This document shows, piece after piece, positions 22,957 through 35,271 of a stretch of DNA of 64,000 nt. Position numbers and translations under genes: made by a program. The stretch lies in NCBI RefSeq assembly GCF_000001735.4, contig NC_003074.8, positions 20,963,261 through 21,027,260 on the forward strand, written 5' to 3'. Origin of the DNA: Arabidopsis thaliana (lineage: Eukaryota; Streptophyta; Magnoliopsida; Brassicales; Brassicaceae). Each line of letters opens with the position of its first letter. Within the stretch, counting starts at the first letter, position 1. The notes under the pieces were generated by a model. It saw nothing but the letters and a program-made list of their open reading frames with translations, was not told the origin of the DNA and did not search any database.

Positions 22957-24953
22957 TCAACTGGTCATGAGATGAGGGACATCTGGTCGTGGAAGAACGC
23001 AAGAGTATGTTATATACTTCACACCGTCCACAAGCACGACTATGAAAACTCGGGACTGTGGTTTTGTTCCTCCCATCATCCCATCGATGTCTCCATTACC
23101 GCCTTCTCTGGGATCAACAAGCACAGACACTACCATTGATGGGCCTGGCTTGGTTTCCCGGAACTTGTCTTTGCTAGAGCTGTTATGATCTTCTTTGGTA
23201 AGATTAAAGTCAGATACCGGAAGACCACCACTGAGGATTCTTCTGTTCTTTTTCCCCTTTTGTGTATCACTGGTGTTCTTACACTGTTGAGTATGTGGAG
23301 AAGCAGGAATGATGGCTCCTGAGTTTGAGGAGACATCAAACTGAAACACTTCAGTGCACATCCCCGAACTGAACATTGGCCCTATCAGTGGATACATTAA
23401 AGAAAAATAGGTGTTATTATATGCAAATGCAAACGTTTCAGTTCACTATTCTAGCTAAAAGGCTGCTCTCCAAGTCTCAAGGAGAGAATCAGTAACATTG
23501 GAAGCTTGTGAATACCTGCAACACCTTCACGAAACCATTGCTGCATTTTACCATTGGCTATTGTTGATTTGAGTTGGTCGTTCGAAGCATCATCAGAACC
23601 AGAAGATGACAGGCCTTTCCCCGTTTCGCTATAGAGGTGCTTAGACACATCCCTGGTCCTTGGGCTTGTGGAGTCAGGTAAAGGCAATGCAGGAGATAAA
23701 GTTTTAGTTGTAGTTGCTAGAACACTTTTCCCTTCTTCGTTCTTTGTTTCAGAATCCCTGGCTTTCTCGCTCGCCAAAACAGAATGAATAATCAAATTTC
23801 CATCGATCTTGACAAGCTTTTCATTCCTCGGAACAAATAGCGATGCAACTAGAGGTTCACTACTATTTCGAGGAGGCCCCAAATTCTCTGTTTCAGATAC
23901 GTTTCTTCCCACTCCTTGATCAGAATCTCCCCCACAATGTACTCTACTACTATCAACAACCAAAACTCTTCCTCTAGACTGATCATAAACCCCGTCAGTA
24001 ACATAGTTAGACTTATACTCCCCATAGCTAATGTTCACCAATGCACCAAACAAAAACATACAAAACAGAAAACCAAAAACACTAAAACTAGCAACCTTCT
24101 TGAACTTCTTCACCTTAGCAACAGAATGTTTTGGTTTCAACCGAGGAATAGGAAGCAAAGCCACTTGAGAACCTTGTGGTTTAACCATATAAGCCGGATA
24201 CTGCATCCATGGATAAACAATTGGAACCATCGGTGGTCCACTTGAGAACCTTGTGCCCATCTGTTGCCTCAAAGTGACATTCTCAGCCACGAAATAAGAC
24301 ATCTTACTGCTCAATTCCGATATAGTGGAATGCATATTCTTAACTTTATCTTCAAGCTCCTCCACGTAATGCTTCTTCCTCTGTCTTGAAAGGTGAGCAC
24401 TTTCACGGTTTCTAACTAGTCTCACGTTCTTCTTCTTCTCATCATCTTCTTCACCACCAACTTTTATAACACTTGCAAAACCATCTTTACCCAATCTCCT
24501 GGATTCGTCGCTTGAATCTTCTTCAATCTCTGTTTTCCTCTTGGCAGAATCTTGCCCCGAAAAACTCAAGCTCTGACTAGTACCGGAGAAATCAGAATCC
24601 GTAGGTGATTCTCTATTGTAGCAGCTTGAAGTAGATATTAACACGCCATTCGTATTCTTCTCCGTGTCTTCGTTAACACAATCGCCTGAAATTCCCGACG
24701 CCGGCGTAAAGTCACCAGACATTTCTCGTTTCGTAGCGTCAGGAGGAATGCAGAACGATTCGTTCTCAGAAGGGAAGTAGAGATCGTCGAAACTGTCGTC
24801 GTCGTCAATCAAAAACCTCAGATCAGAGATCGAGTTCCGAACTTGATCAGAGTTAGAATTGCAGAAATTATCAAAGGGAGAAGGAGCGATCGCGATGTAA
24901 TCGAAATCGGAAGAGAAAGTAAGATAAGTGTCCTCCAAAACTGGTTCCGCCAT
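22957..24953 (-). CDS. BZIP49: bZIP49, ER membrane-tethered bZIP transcription factor
   Basis: Complement of 23516-24953 and 22957-23381, joined in phase; 620 aa. The N-terminal ~130 residues are acidic and Ser-rich (activation region). The basic region is about residues 174-194 (RLVRNRESAHLSRQRKKHY), followed by a leucine-zipper-like helix to ~231. A single membrane segment is at ~288-308 (FSVFGFLFCMFLFGALVNIS), so the N-terminus faces the cytosol and ~310 residues face the ER lumen. The lumenal tail, encoded by the second exon, carries RRIL at 526-529, a site-1-protease type site as in bZIP17 and bZIP28. This predicts regulated intramembrane proteolysis under ER or salt stress. Matches At3g56660. 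The intact second exon shows the membrane form is the annotated product; retention of intron 1 (23382-23515) would truncate the tail. Confidence 0.93.
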
Positions 24954-25774
24954 TGTTGGAAAGTTTTAAGGTTTAGAGTTACTAAATTGGGGAAGAAGAA
25001 GAAGAAGGCTTTATAAGAGGCAAGGACGTTGGTCTCCTTCTTCACCCACTTGGGCGCGTGTATTTCACGCAAGATCTGAACAATGCATTGAATGGAAGAT
25101 TGTAATAGACGCGCTAGAAAAGGAGCGTGGAAAGATATTGGAGTCCATATTCTTGCACGTTGACTACATTAAGTTGGAGTGATGCAGGGTTTATATGCTC
25201 TTTAACGGTTTTTATTTTTATTTTTAATCTCTGACTCTTTCTCTCAAAAAATGTTCTATCTTTAGGATTGGATCTTCAAACAAATCTAATCAAACTTTGC
25301 AACTCTGTGTCGTTTTGGAGTCTCTTTGACGTCACGCTTGTCTCCTCTCTTCTAGCATCATTATTATAGATATTTGGATCATATCTTCTAGATCAAATAT
25401 TACCCATATGATGAATTATGGAATAATGAATATGGTAGATGGTGTCTTTGTAAGATATTTGGTGTAAGTGAAAAAGAGAAAAATGTCAAAAAAATTACCA
25501 ATTTTGTTGAAAAAAATTGTTTTGAATAATAGTGTCTTAACGAAAGTTTTAAAATAGGCTAAATATGTAGCCTCTGTTTGGTTGAAAAACATGTTTTCAG
25601 GGTTATGGTTTTAAAAAAACAAAACCCACGACCAGACTACTCTGTAAAATAGGCTAAATATGTAGCCTCTATTTTTATCATTACATATTTGACCATATTT
25701 TTTTTATTTTTTTTGGTAAAAGAAATTTGATCATATTAGTAAAGAAGAATGTAATTCTTTTGAAGTATTAGTGT
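24954..25774. other. bZIP49 promoter and leader
   Basis: Upstream region of the minus-strand bZIP49 gene, AT-rich toward the right. It includes a CACTTGGGCGCGTG patch near 25047 and a perfect 25-bp direct repeat (25551-25670). No gene seen. Confidence 0.5.
25551..25670. repeat. Perfect 25-bp direct repeat, period 95
   Basis: Identical copies at 25551-25575 and 25646-25670, with the shared core AGGCTAAATATGTAGCC, itself partly palindromic (GGCTA...TAGCC). Confidence 0.8.
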
Positions 25775-26735
25775 CTAATACAAATACATTGTGTTCTGAA
25801 CATGATCCGGAATAGTCCAGATTATAACAAATCTGTAACGCCTTGTATCATTAGGTAAAGTACCTTCGACGTCAACACCCCTCATACTGTTTCGCTTCGG
25901 CTCATAATATAAGACACATAACAGCTTGTCTTCATAGTGATAGATGCAGTACATCCACTTGGCAAAAAGGATCTCACCACCACAAGTAGCACCCAAGATG
26001 CGCCAATTTGAAAAGCCATGCATCTCGTGAAAGAAAATCCTGGACCATCCTTGTGTCTCCTTCTTAGCATCCTTCATAACCCAAATATATTCCATGTCAT
26101 TCGCGCAAAACACGAATCCTAACTTCCCTTGGTAGTTTACCAGAGTTGAAATATCATCTCTACTGGGAATTCAACATGATAAAAAAATTCAGACCTGATA
26201 TCAAAACTCATCAATTTATATCTAGAGGTAGAGTTATATATGTTGTAGTAGTTTCCCCTGGATAATAAATCAATGTGTCATCCCTGGTAAGTGTAAAGGA
26301 CTGTCTTGTGGTAGGGTTATATACAACTACCTTAAAACCAGACAAACAACACATCAAACCGTAAACATACTGCGCCATTCTCCCAGGGATTGATAGTACT
26401 GCTTCTATGTCCGTATTTGGAGGATAAGTAGACGATAAGCCTAAGAAACATTCCACGTAAGGGCCTGAATCGAAGCCGAAGATGAAATGGGCATCATGAG
26501 GAGGCTGAGTCAAAAATCGAGTCACTATCGATTCTATGAAGTCTCTACGACTGCTGATAATGGATGACCACAGCTTCGAGACAGATTTGAACCTCAATAG
26601 TGCGATTTCGCCGGGAGTGTTTTTAGTCACTCCACTGTCAGTATTCAGAGGGATATCGATAACTCCGCCGTGAAGAAGTAGTGTCGGCGAGGGTGAGGTC
26701 TCGTTGCTATTCTCTTTGCGTCCTCTCGTCATCAT
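25775..26735 (-). pseudogene. Broken F-box protein gene (F-box-associated type)
   Basis: The minus strand encodes pieces of one F-box-associated-domain protein in different frames. The 5' part starts at a Met pair (26735 or 26732) and reads LLRFKSVSKLWSSIISS, an F-box C-terminal half, then GFKVVVYNPTTRQSFTL, the repeat typical of the family. It stops at TGA 26213-26211. The next block, YKLMSFDIRSEFFYHVEFPVE, is in a second frame. A further shift near 26145-26158 leads to STLVNYQGKLGFVFCANDMEYIWVMKDA and the terminal IWTIPDHVQNTMYLY, ending at 25775. The central beta-propeller-like segment (FLGYDPxxxQYKV) is missing. F-box proteins recruit SCF ubiquitin-ligase targets; this copy probably makes none. 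It lies where At3g56670 should be. A sequencing error could explain one shift but not the missing middle. Confidence 0.8.
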
Positions 26736-28276
26736 CTCTGTTTTGTCAAACCTTAGACTAATGAACGAGGGCTCTCTATATAGTATATAGTATATAGAGT
26801 TTATTGCAAATAAGGCATTTGTCTTAGATATATATTTTATTTTAGGCACTTTTAAAATGATCTTTAGATTTAGGCACTTCTTTCCTGGGGAAAGTTGTTT
26901 TTACCCTTACAGAGAGATGATGTTGCTCTTTCTTTGTTGATGAACTTTTACGTTTTACACTAGAAATCAAAAATACTTGCGACCAACACCAACAACTTTG
27001 GAGTCATTGATTACAGAGTGATGTCAGCGACGATTGGAAATTCAGACGATTAACAATTGGTCCTCATGAGATGTGAATGCGATCTAGATTTTTAACATCC
27101 CACATTTTGAGATCTGGAAAAAACAACAAGAAACAAAAAAGTCCCACGATTTGGTATTACGATTTGCACGTTTTTTTGTTCAGTGATTTTTGTGCAGGTT
27201 AAGGAACTCAAGAAGTGATTGATACTTTGTTGATTGCTCAATTGATGTTCATAATCATGTCTACAAGTACATTGATTTTTGTTCATGTTAATGGTGTTTG
27301 ATGATAATGAGGATGGTTGTAGTGTTGTGTTATTGTGTGTATGTAAGAATTGTAGACTGTATATTTGACGGTTTGGGTTTACAAGTCTAATTCTAGGGTA
27401 TAGCGTTTACCATTGACGTCGTTCGTTACCCCTCGCCGTCAAAGCCGTGAACCACCACCAAATCTTTGTGCTACCGTCAAAGCTTCACGTCTACCGTCGA
27501 AGCTGCAAATCCACTATCTAAGCCATATATCTCTGAATGTCAAAAGAAACTTAAAATTGAATCAGAGATGGGGATGCATTTTTTAGAAGATAAACGCATT
27601 CTTTTCACCTCATTCTCAACTCCAGCTCATAGTTTAAGGGCAAAAATGTCCGTAACAATGAAAATTGGAGTTATTATATGCTTTTACTGTTGTTGTTTTT
27701 TACGGCAAAATAAGGTCATCCATTTAAGCTAAAAACGGGTCGGTTTTCTTCGAGAGAAAACTAGTTCGGAGTAGAAGAACTTACATGGGAAAAAATAGAA
27801 TCTCGTGCTCTTGCCTTCTTACCAAGACAATCAGCACGGACATTGTTTAGAGTCTCTGTTTTGAAAGAAATGTTTTCAAAATGCTTGTTTAGAATATAAG
27901 CTCTATATAGTATACCTACACATGTTATCGTGGGTCCAAATAGAAGAGAAAAACTATATTTAAAAAATTAAAATTATATGAGATATTTATTTTCAATGAA
28001 AAGGAGAAAAATAAAAAATAAAGAAGGAAAAAATATAAAGTTTCCTTTCCCTCTCGTTCGTTGGCTTTGCCTTCCCGAGAGAGAAAGATAAGATTTGGTT
28101 TTGCATTCCTCTTCTCTCTCGCCGCTCTCAATATGCTTCGATTTCTATTCTCCTCTTCCTCTTGATTTTGTCTTCTTCTCTTTGCTGCGGAGAGATTAAG
28201 AAACCCAAGGGTTTTAAGCAAGAGACGCGGCGAGGAAGCTATCCAGAACTCTCTGAAACATCCATTCCTTTTTCTC
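26736..28276. other. 1.5-kb stretch without a supported gene; possible transposon remnant
   Basis: Left part (26774-27000) holds spaced TTAGGCACTT and GCAAATAAGGC sequences of the kind seen in the long ends of Arabidopsis MULE-type elements; the right part (27640-27730) has GGCAAAATAAGGTC. I could not find a transposase or matched inverted repeats. A 14-nt sequence, CTCTATATAGTATA, occurs at both 26774-26787 and 27901-27914. Bases from ~28050 are the leader of the R3H gene. Confidence 0.35.
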
Positions 28277-30186
28277 ATGGACGTAGTGTTGCCGGAAACT
28301 GCCGTGGTAACCGGTGGTTCGGTTATCGGAGATTATGGATTTAATGTGGATCCTTTTCTCGTTGAGGCGTTGCACAACTCTCGCCATCGTCTCACGAGTA
28401 TGCTCCGTTTCTCTTCTTTTTTTTGTTCTCTGATTCGTGTCGTTTAACCTTATTTCCTGAAATTAGAGCTGATTTTTGTCATCTGGATTAACAAATTTGA
28501 AATTTTGATTGGTGGTCTTATCTGAATTTAGCTGGGTATAGTTAGGTTAATTTAACCGCAATTTGGGGATTTTGGGTTTCTCAGGAACTGGCTCTCTTCT
28601 TAGATTTGCGATTATGTTGATGCCCATGCTGAATTTAGCTCTCTTCTCTGCACTGTATTATCCATGGTTAATGTTATCAAAGATGTAAACTTTTATTCTG
28701 TCCATGGTGTTCAACATTTATAGTTGCTTACCTTTTGTGTGGTTTATGTGGAACTGCTTGTGGTACATATATCTCCTTTATCTGGTAGTAGCTTAGCTTT
28801 TGTGTGGTTGTGTGGAACTGCCTGTGGTGTGTCCTGGCTTTTGTGTTTCTTGCTACTGTAACTAAGCCTTTTGTTTTGTTTCTCTTGTTGTGTTAGTTTT
28901 GCGGATGGAACTTGATGTTCAAAGGTTGTTGCAGAACCCTGAACAGCAGCAGTTTGAGTTCCAGCATTTTCCTACTTCGTATCTTCGTCTTGCAGCCCAT
29001 CGTGTTGCTAACCATTATGGGCTAGCTACAGCTGTCCAAGAGAGTGGTGCTGATGGAAATGAAAACAGAATCCTTGTGACGAAAACTACAGAGAGCAAAT
29101 TTCCTGCTGTTCGGTTGTCTGAAATCCCGGTGGCTAAACAATCAGAAAATGGTAAGTTTGAGAGCAGGAAAGTTTCCATCAAGACTCGACCTTCTAAAGG
29201 ATCTGGATATGGCGCTGGTGATCTGGAAAAGAATCGTGGTCCTCTTAGAAGTGTTGAAGAGAGGAAAGAAGAGTATGACAAGGCTCGAGAACGCATATTC
29301 AGTGGTCTTACTGGTCTTAGTTGTGATGACTCTTCATCTGAAACTCAGGTGTATGAGAGGAATGCAAGTCTTAGCAGAGATGACAAGCAAGTATCTAAGA
29401 ATGCTTACGTTGAGGTCAAGAAGAACTTAAGCATCAGGGAAAGTGGTCCAACATCTCGTGTTGCAATATTTAGAGACAGAGAGAAAGATCGGTTTGACCC
29501 TGATTATGACCGCAGACACCAAAGGTGAGTAACTCAGCTGTTAGTTTACTGGCTAAACCATTACTATACTAGCGAAAAAGTTTCATACATGATGGTTGAT
29601 GATAATTGTGTGTGTCAATGCAGGTACATTAGGAGCCTTCCGGTGAATCAGAACTTCAATCTACCACCCTTCAACATTCAGCAAATACCGACACCATACT
29701 ACGAAATGGGATTCACTGGATATAACCAAATTCCAAGTCCTCCTGCTCCTCTTGGCTTCGGACCACATCCTAGCTCAATCATGAGTCCCTATGGCACCAC
29801 AATGGATGCAATGTATATGCATTGGCCTAATGCAGCTATGATGTATGCTCATCCGTATGAGCAGTTCAGGAATGGCTCTCTTCAGGTAAATAACATTGAT
29901 CCTTTTTACTCTCTTTGAGCGATCATGGAATAAAAACTTTTGTCCAAATATAAGGACCATATATTGAAATTTTTTCACCCACATGTTTAATATATACTTA
30001 TGCATAGCTGAGAACTCGTTAAGAGAAATGGATTCTATTAAAACTCTTCCAAAAACAAATGAAAAAAGCAATTGAGTTGGTTTGGTGCATTGTTTCCAAT
30101 GATTGTCTGAAAGCAGTTGTAACTTGTTTCTCCAGGCACAGTTCGTTCAACAACCCTTGAGCTTCGACTACATGCAGAACCGCTAG
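28277..30186 (+). CDS. R3H/SUZ-domain single-stranded nucleic-acid-binding protein
   Basis: Exons 28277-28397, 28897-29524, 29624-29885 and 30136-30186 give 353 aa with consistent phases. The start MDVVLPETAVV is the first ATG after a pyrimidine-rich leader. An R3H-type segment spans about residues 45-100 (MELDVQRLLQN ... SYLRLAAHRVANHYGL), where the conserved Arg and His sit in RLAAHRVANH. Further on, a SUZ-like RNA-binding motif ends the second exon (TSRVAIFRDREKDRFDPDYDRR). The C-terminal third is Pro/Tyr/Met-rich and disordered-looking. Proteins with this architecture bind single-stranded nucleic acid, usually mRNA. The target is unknown. Matches At3g56680. Neighbour CIP111 is convergent, about 420 bases away. 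Confidence 0.9.
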
Positions 30187-30608
30187 GTGCTTGCCTCTTT
30201 GTCGATCTTTATCTCTGTTTACCATTTTTTTTTGTAGAACCTAGGAACTGTTGTAATGGAAATTTTGGAGTTGTAATGTCAAAATTCAGAATGAAGAGAC
30301 CTTTTGTTCCTTTTACAATTATCAGATTCTGTCTATTATGGAAAACCAATGAACTACCTGTGGGTCAAATCTTCATCGAAATTCTCTGTTTTGAATTGAA
30401 TGTCTTCCAAATCTGCAAAAGCTGTCCTTTAGGTTTGCATTACACAAGATAAATAATCAGCCTTCCAAATCTTTACATTCATGTTATTTGTTCCGTTGAT
30501 TCGTACAAGTCTGTGAGACGCAACAAAAAAACAATATCTAGTTTAAACAAACACAATACGTACGTTAGTGATGGAGAATTTCCAAAGTTTGCTGGTTTCA
30601 ACATTTGT
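30187..30608. other. Convergent gap between the R3H gene and CIP111
   Basis: 3' UTRs from both strands probably fill this 420-base gap. No additional feature recognised. Confidence 0.5.
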
Positions 30609-33600
30609 TTACGAAGCAATGTGGCGGCGAAGAAACATGGCAACTGATCTCAATGGTGTCCTGGAAAAGTAACAGCATCAAAGTGAGTGTAACTTACAAC
30701 TTCAAATAGCATAGAGATCAGAATGGATAATAGAGATATATATTACCATAGAGATCGGCTTTTGTTTCCTGGTTGTGTAACCTCCTCTTCTCTTTGTGGG
30801 TCTGTATGGACAAGTCTTTGGAATTTTTCAGACAGTGCTTTGTAAGACAGAATCTCTGTTGGTTCGATTTGGCTAATCGCAGCTTTTAAATGTCGCATGC
30901 TTATTTCCTCCATTTCAAGACTCTCCTGATTGATAAAAGGATGTGAGACACTTGCAACAAATTTCAGGCTTAGTGCTGGAAACAAGGACTAGTATATATC
31001 TAACCTCAAGTGCAGCAATAGCTGCTTCTCTGCATATCAATGATATGTCAGCTCCTGTATAGCCTTTGGTAATGGAAGCCAATTCCTTTAAACAAATATC
31101 AGAGCTGCATGGGATTTTACGCAAATGGATTTTGAGTATTGCTTCGCGATCAGTTTCATTAGGAGGTCCGACATATAGCAAGCGATCAAAGCGCCCTGAA
31201 GCATTATAACATTCAATTTCACCAAACGAGCATTCAAATTTGTTTGTGAAAATCAAAAGAATCAGTGAAAGAAAGTAATTTACCAGGTCTTAGTAGGGCA
31301 GAATCGATCTTGTCTGGCCGGTTTGTAGCAGCAATGACGGTAACACCAACTCTTTGATGCAAACCTGAGTTCCACATTTAAGCAATCAGCTCCCTGCAAT
31401 TTGACAACACAACTGCATCTAGATATCAATCCAAAGAGTTGTTGTTACTAACCATCGAGCTCCACAAGAAGTTGGCTCATAACTCTGTCTGAAACTGACA
31501 CCCCATCATTTTCTTTCCCCCTAATGGAGGCAAGACTATCTATCTCATCGAAAAAGATAATGGAGGGGGCATTTGCTCTTGCCTTTGCGAATAGGGACCT
31601 AACAGCCTTTTCGGATTCACCAACCCATTTGCTGAATAGTTCTGGACCTTTGACAGCAAGAAAATTCAGCTTGGCTTCAGAAGCTACTGCACGTGCCATA
31701 AGGGTCTTGCTACATCCAGGAGGACCAAACATCAGTATCCCACTTGGTGGCCTTGTACCTATTCTCTTGAATGCGTCCTGATGTTTTTGAGGCCATTCTA
31801 CTGCTTCCATTAGCTGATTTTTCACCTCATTTTGGCCACCAACATCTTCCCAGTTAACTTTAGGAACCTCTAATATCACCTGAGAGTTGCACACCAACCA
31901 ACCAACCAGCAATTAGACTATCTATCGAGTAAAGTATGGTTTAGCATTGGAACATCTCTAAATAAAAAGCTCTAGGCAACAGACAAATGAATCTTAAAAG
32001 AAAAGTACCAAGACACTAGACCAAGCACTGTTAGATTATAAAAAAATCCAAACCTGAAAAATGTTAAAGTTACTATTCAAACCAGAGAATATCGGAGGAA
32101 GTGACATAAAAACAAAGCCAATAGTTTGCACCATAACAGTATAATGATATAATGTTTACATCCGTGCAATTTGATATATGATATGAATAAACTGAAGAGA
32201 TCATCATCTCAAGCAGATCAGAAAAACTAGAGACAATGAGTCAGAATGAGGGGAAACAATAATGCGAAGTGTTGGGAATAGCTCATCATAAAGTCAGCTC
32301 AATTTTCTAGGAGGAAAAAAGAAAGTCCATACCTCTCGCATGGCACTAGGTCTGATTTTGGTCTTAGCATTTTCAAAATCTTCAAATCCAACACTTAAGG
32401 TATGTTCTCCTTGTTTTCTAAGCATCTGTTCAGAACAAGAGTTGCCATTGTTTTGAATATCATCCGCTACTAGGGAAACTGTCTCATCCAAACTAAATGA
32501 ACGCTGAGCCCCTGAAGTTGTGGCTGAAATTGTGATACATGACGATGCAGAATCCGAACTATCAGATGATATGTCTGACATATTTGACGAGGACTCAGCA
32601 ATAGGTGCTTCTTCAAGGGGCAAATTGCTAGAAGAGGAACTCTGATCAAGATGCCGCCTTAAGCAGACAAAGGCTGCCTCACAACACAGTGCAGACAGAT
32701 CTGCACCAACAAAACCATGGGTTGCCATAGCAAGCTGTTCAACCTGGATGTTTGAAAGTGAATGCCGCATCCCACGGAGAATTATGTGAAGTATATCGGA
32801 CCGTTGTGTAGAAGATGGTACACCTATATTATTAAGGAAATATTTAAACACATATTAGGGAGTAAGAATCTTAACAACATCGAGGATGGTCTTTTTTCCA
32901 CAAAGTCTAGTCTTACCAATTTCAATTTCCCTGTCAAGTCTTCCTGGCCGTCTAAGGGCGGGCTCAATGCTATCAGGCCTATTGGTTGCAGCAATTACAA
33001 CAACGCCATCCGTCCTACTTATTCCATCCATTAAATTCAGTAATGTAGCTACCATCCTCTGAGACAATTCTTCGCCTCCTTCTTTCCGAGCAGGAGCAAT
33101 GGCATCCAAGTCATCAATGAACACCTTTACAAGAAACAACATTATTCACATCGGAAGCAGCTAACTTGGTAAGATATCTACTGTTGGGGTAACAAGTGAA
33201 TATGGAAATATCCTGGTAAATTTAGGTGTCTAATAAAGAGGAAAGTGCAAAACTCTAACCACAGCTGGTGTAGCATTGCTAGCAGATCTGAAAACCTCAT
33301 CTAGAGCTTTCTCGCTTTCACCCAAATACTGGCTTATAATCTCTGGTCCATTCACAGAGAAAAAGTTGACACCAGAATGGCGGGCAAAGGTTCGAGCCAA
33401 AGATGTTTTTCCTGTGCCTGGAGGTCCATGAATAAGCACTCCCTTGGTAGGTCGCAAACCAAGACTAAATTGATCATACAAATAATTAAAAGTAAAACAA
33501 AAATCTAAAAAGGTAGTAATATTCACAAAAAACTAACAATCAGATGGACCCTTGCTACACGAAGATGATCTTATAACTAGTACAGCATACATATTAGCAA

Positions 33601-35271
33601 AGCACCAACAGCTTTCATCAGGGTAAAGTGTATAAATACTCACTTTATTGGCTAGACGCCTAGACAATATTCTCAACCTTCCCAGTGAGTCCAACAAACA
33701 CATAAATGAGCGCGACACAGAAAACTTAGGTGGACTACATAAAAAGACTTTTTCCACTTTCCATGCATGTTTACTTTTATAGTTCAAGTAGGCTAAAATA
33801 TGTGCAGTGGTGAAATAAAAGTCAAAATGCTCAAATAACTGCAATAATTACCTTGATAAGGAATTCTTTATGGACGAAGAATCAATGATGTCCCTTAAAA
33901 TTGCATATTCTTTAGAGAGACCACCTAACTTTGAGATTTCACATCCCACATTTTCTCCTTCATCAAATTGCAGACCTTGTACAAATGTTCTCCCTTGAAT
34001 TTCAGATGCTAAGTCTAATGTATGATGGAGGTAGACTTTAGTTTCCTGATTGATCATAAAAGCATGATTTCTGTTGGATGTGTCAGATGGCCTTTTATCA
34101 GCTCTTTTGACGCAGAATATACAGATTTCTGAGAGAATTGGCACAGACACAAAATTCCCATATAGCAGGCTACAAGGGTAAAGCCACGAACTTGCACAAA
34201 TCTGCAAAAGTTTTTTCGAACTTTCATTGCTCAACACCTCTCGTAGATCAATCGAGCTTTCAGATGAAAACCGCTGCTTGCAACTGAAAACAGAGTCCTC
34301 TATGATTGGTGAAACCGGAGATTTGGGGCGAGGAGAACTAAACTTTTGCAAGTTTGCTGGTGTCTTAGGAGTTGAATTCCCATTTCCGTTCTGCTCGTAA
34401 GAACTTTCAAAAGCATTCTTAGCTTGTAACATATTCCTGAAGGGAGTCAACTCTAAACACAACTCTTTGCAGGCAAGCAGCGATAGATGGTTAACATCAT
34501 CATAGCGAGATCTACCATTCCCGTTGAATTGATCACTTAAAGAAGGTCCGCTAACAGGATAAACAAAAACAGTCCTGCCTGAAACAGGACAACCAAGCCC
34601 ATAGCAAAGATTCAATGAAATTCGAACAGCATCTTTGAAAACCTGCAATTGAAAAACACAACAGATTGAAATCTTTCTTCCAAACCAATAACAAAATCAG
34701 AACGCAAAGTTCACTTAGAAGCAGAAATATCTGACCTTTGAAGAAGAGAAAACGGTGGTAAGCACAAAATAGTTTCCTGGTTCATCAGCAATGATACTCT
34801 CACTGTCATCTCCATATTCAGCTTTAATCGAGCTGAGTGGGAAGCTTCTCGAAAATCTACTCTCCGGAGAAGCTAGTGATACCTATCATTAGCATTTCAA
34901 ACCTTAAAAAGGATCAAAATATGCAGTCATCGAGTGTTAATTCGGTATGAAGAGCAGAAAAGCTTAAATTTTACCGATACAGTGGAGCCAGGGCTGAGAG
35001 AAGCAGCGACCATAGAAGTTTCCGATAGCCAAATCTTAGAGCCTCTGATAGATTCTGATGCAACATCGGCTACTCTTGCGATGATTGCAGATTTTCCGAG
35101 AAGACAAGGAAACGCAGCAGACGCTTCTTCAATACTGCGCCTAAGCTCTTCTTCGTTGATAGAATCTGTATCTCGACTAGTTGTTGAAGACGCCGGAGTT
35201 CTTGGAGATGCAGGCGGTTCCGAATTGGATAGCCGTGATGGCGTCCTCGACTGCTTCTTCTTCGAAGGCAT
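30609..35271 (-). CDS. CIP111: CIP111, double-AAA ATPase (Afg2/Drg1/SPATA5 family)
   Basis: Eleven exons on the complement: 34975-35271, 34736-34882, 33852-34642, 33260-33464, 32917-33124, 32333-32823, 31453-31879, 31284-31364, 31005-31195, 30747-30925 and 30609-30660; 1022 aa. The N-terminal ~400 residues are Ser-rich and divergent. AAA module 1 has Walker A GPPGTGKT (425-432) and Walker B VFIDDLDA (481 on). Module 2 has Walker A GPPGCSKT (765-772) and Walker [12 protein letters not shown]. Arg-finger segments ([13 protein letters not shown] and [13 protein letters not shown]) follow each. A Ser-rich linker (about 600-640) separates the modules. The protein was found as calmodulin-interacting protein 111. 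Afg2/Drg1 relatives strip factors from pre-60S ribosomes, a likely but here inferred role. Matches At3g56690. All catalytic motifs are intact. Confidence 0.94.
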
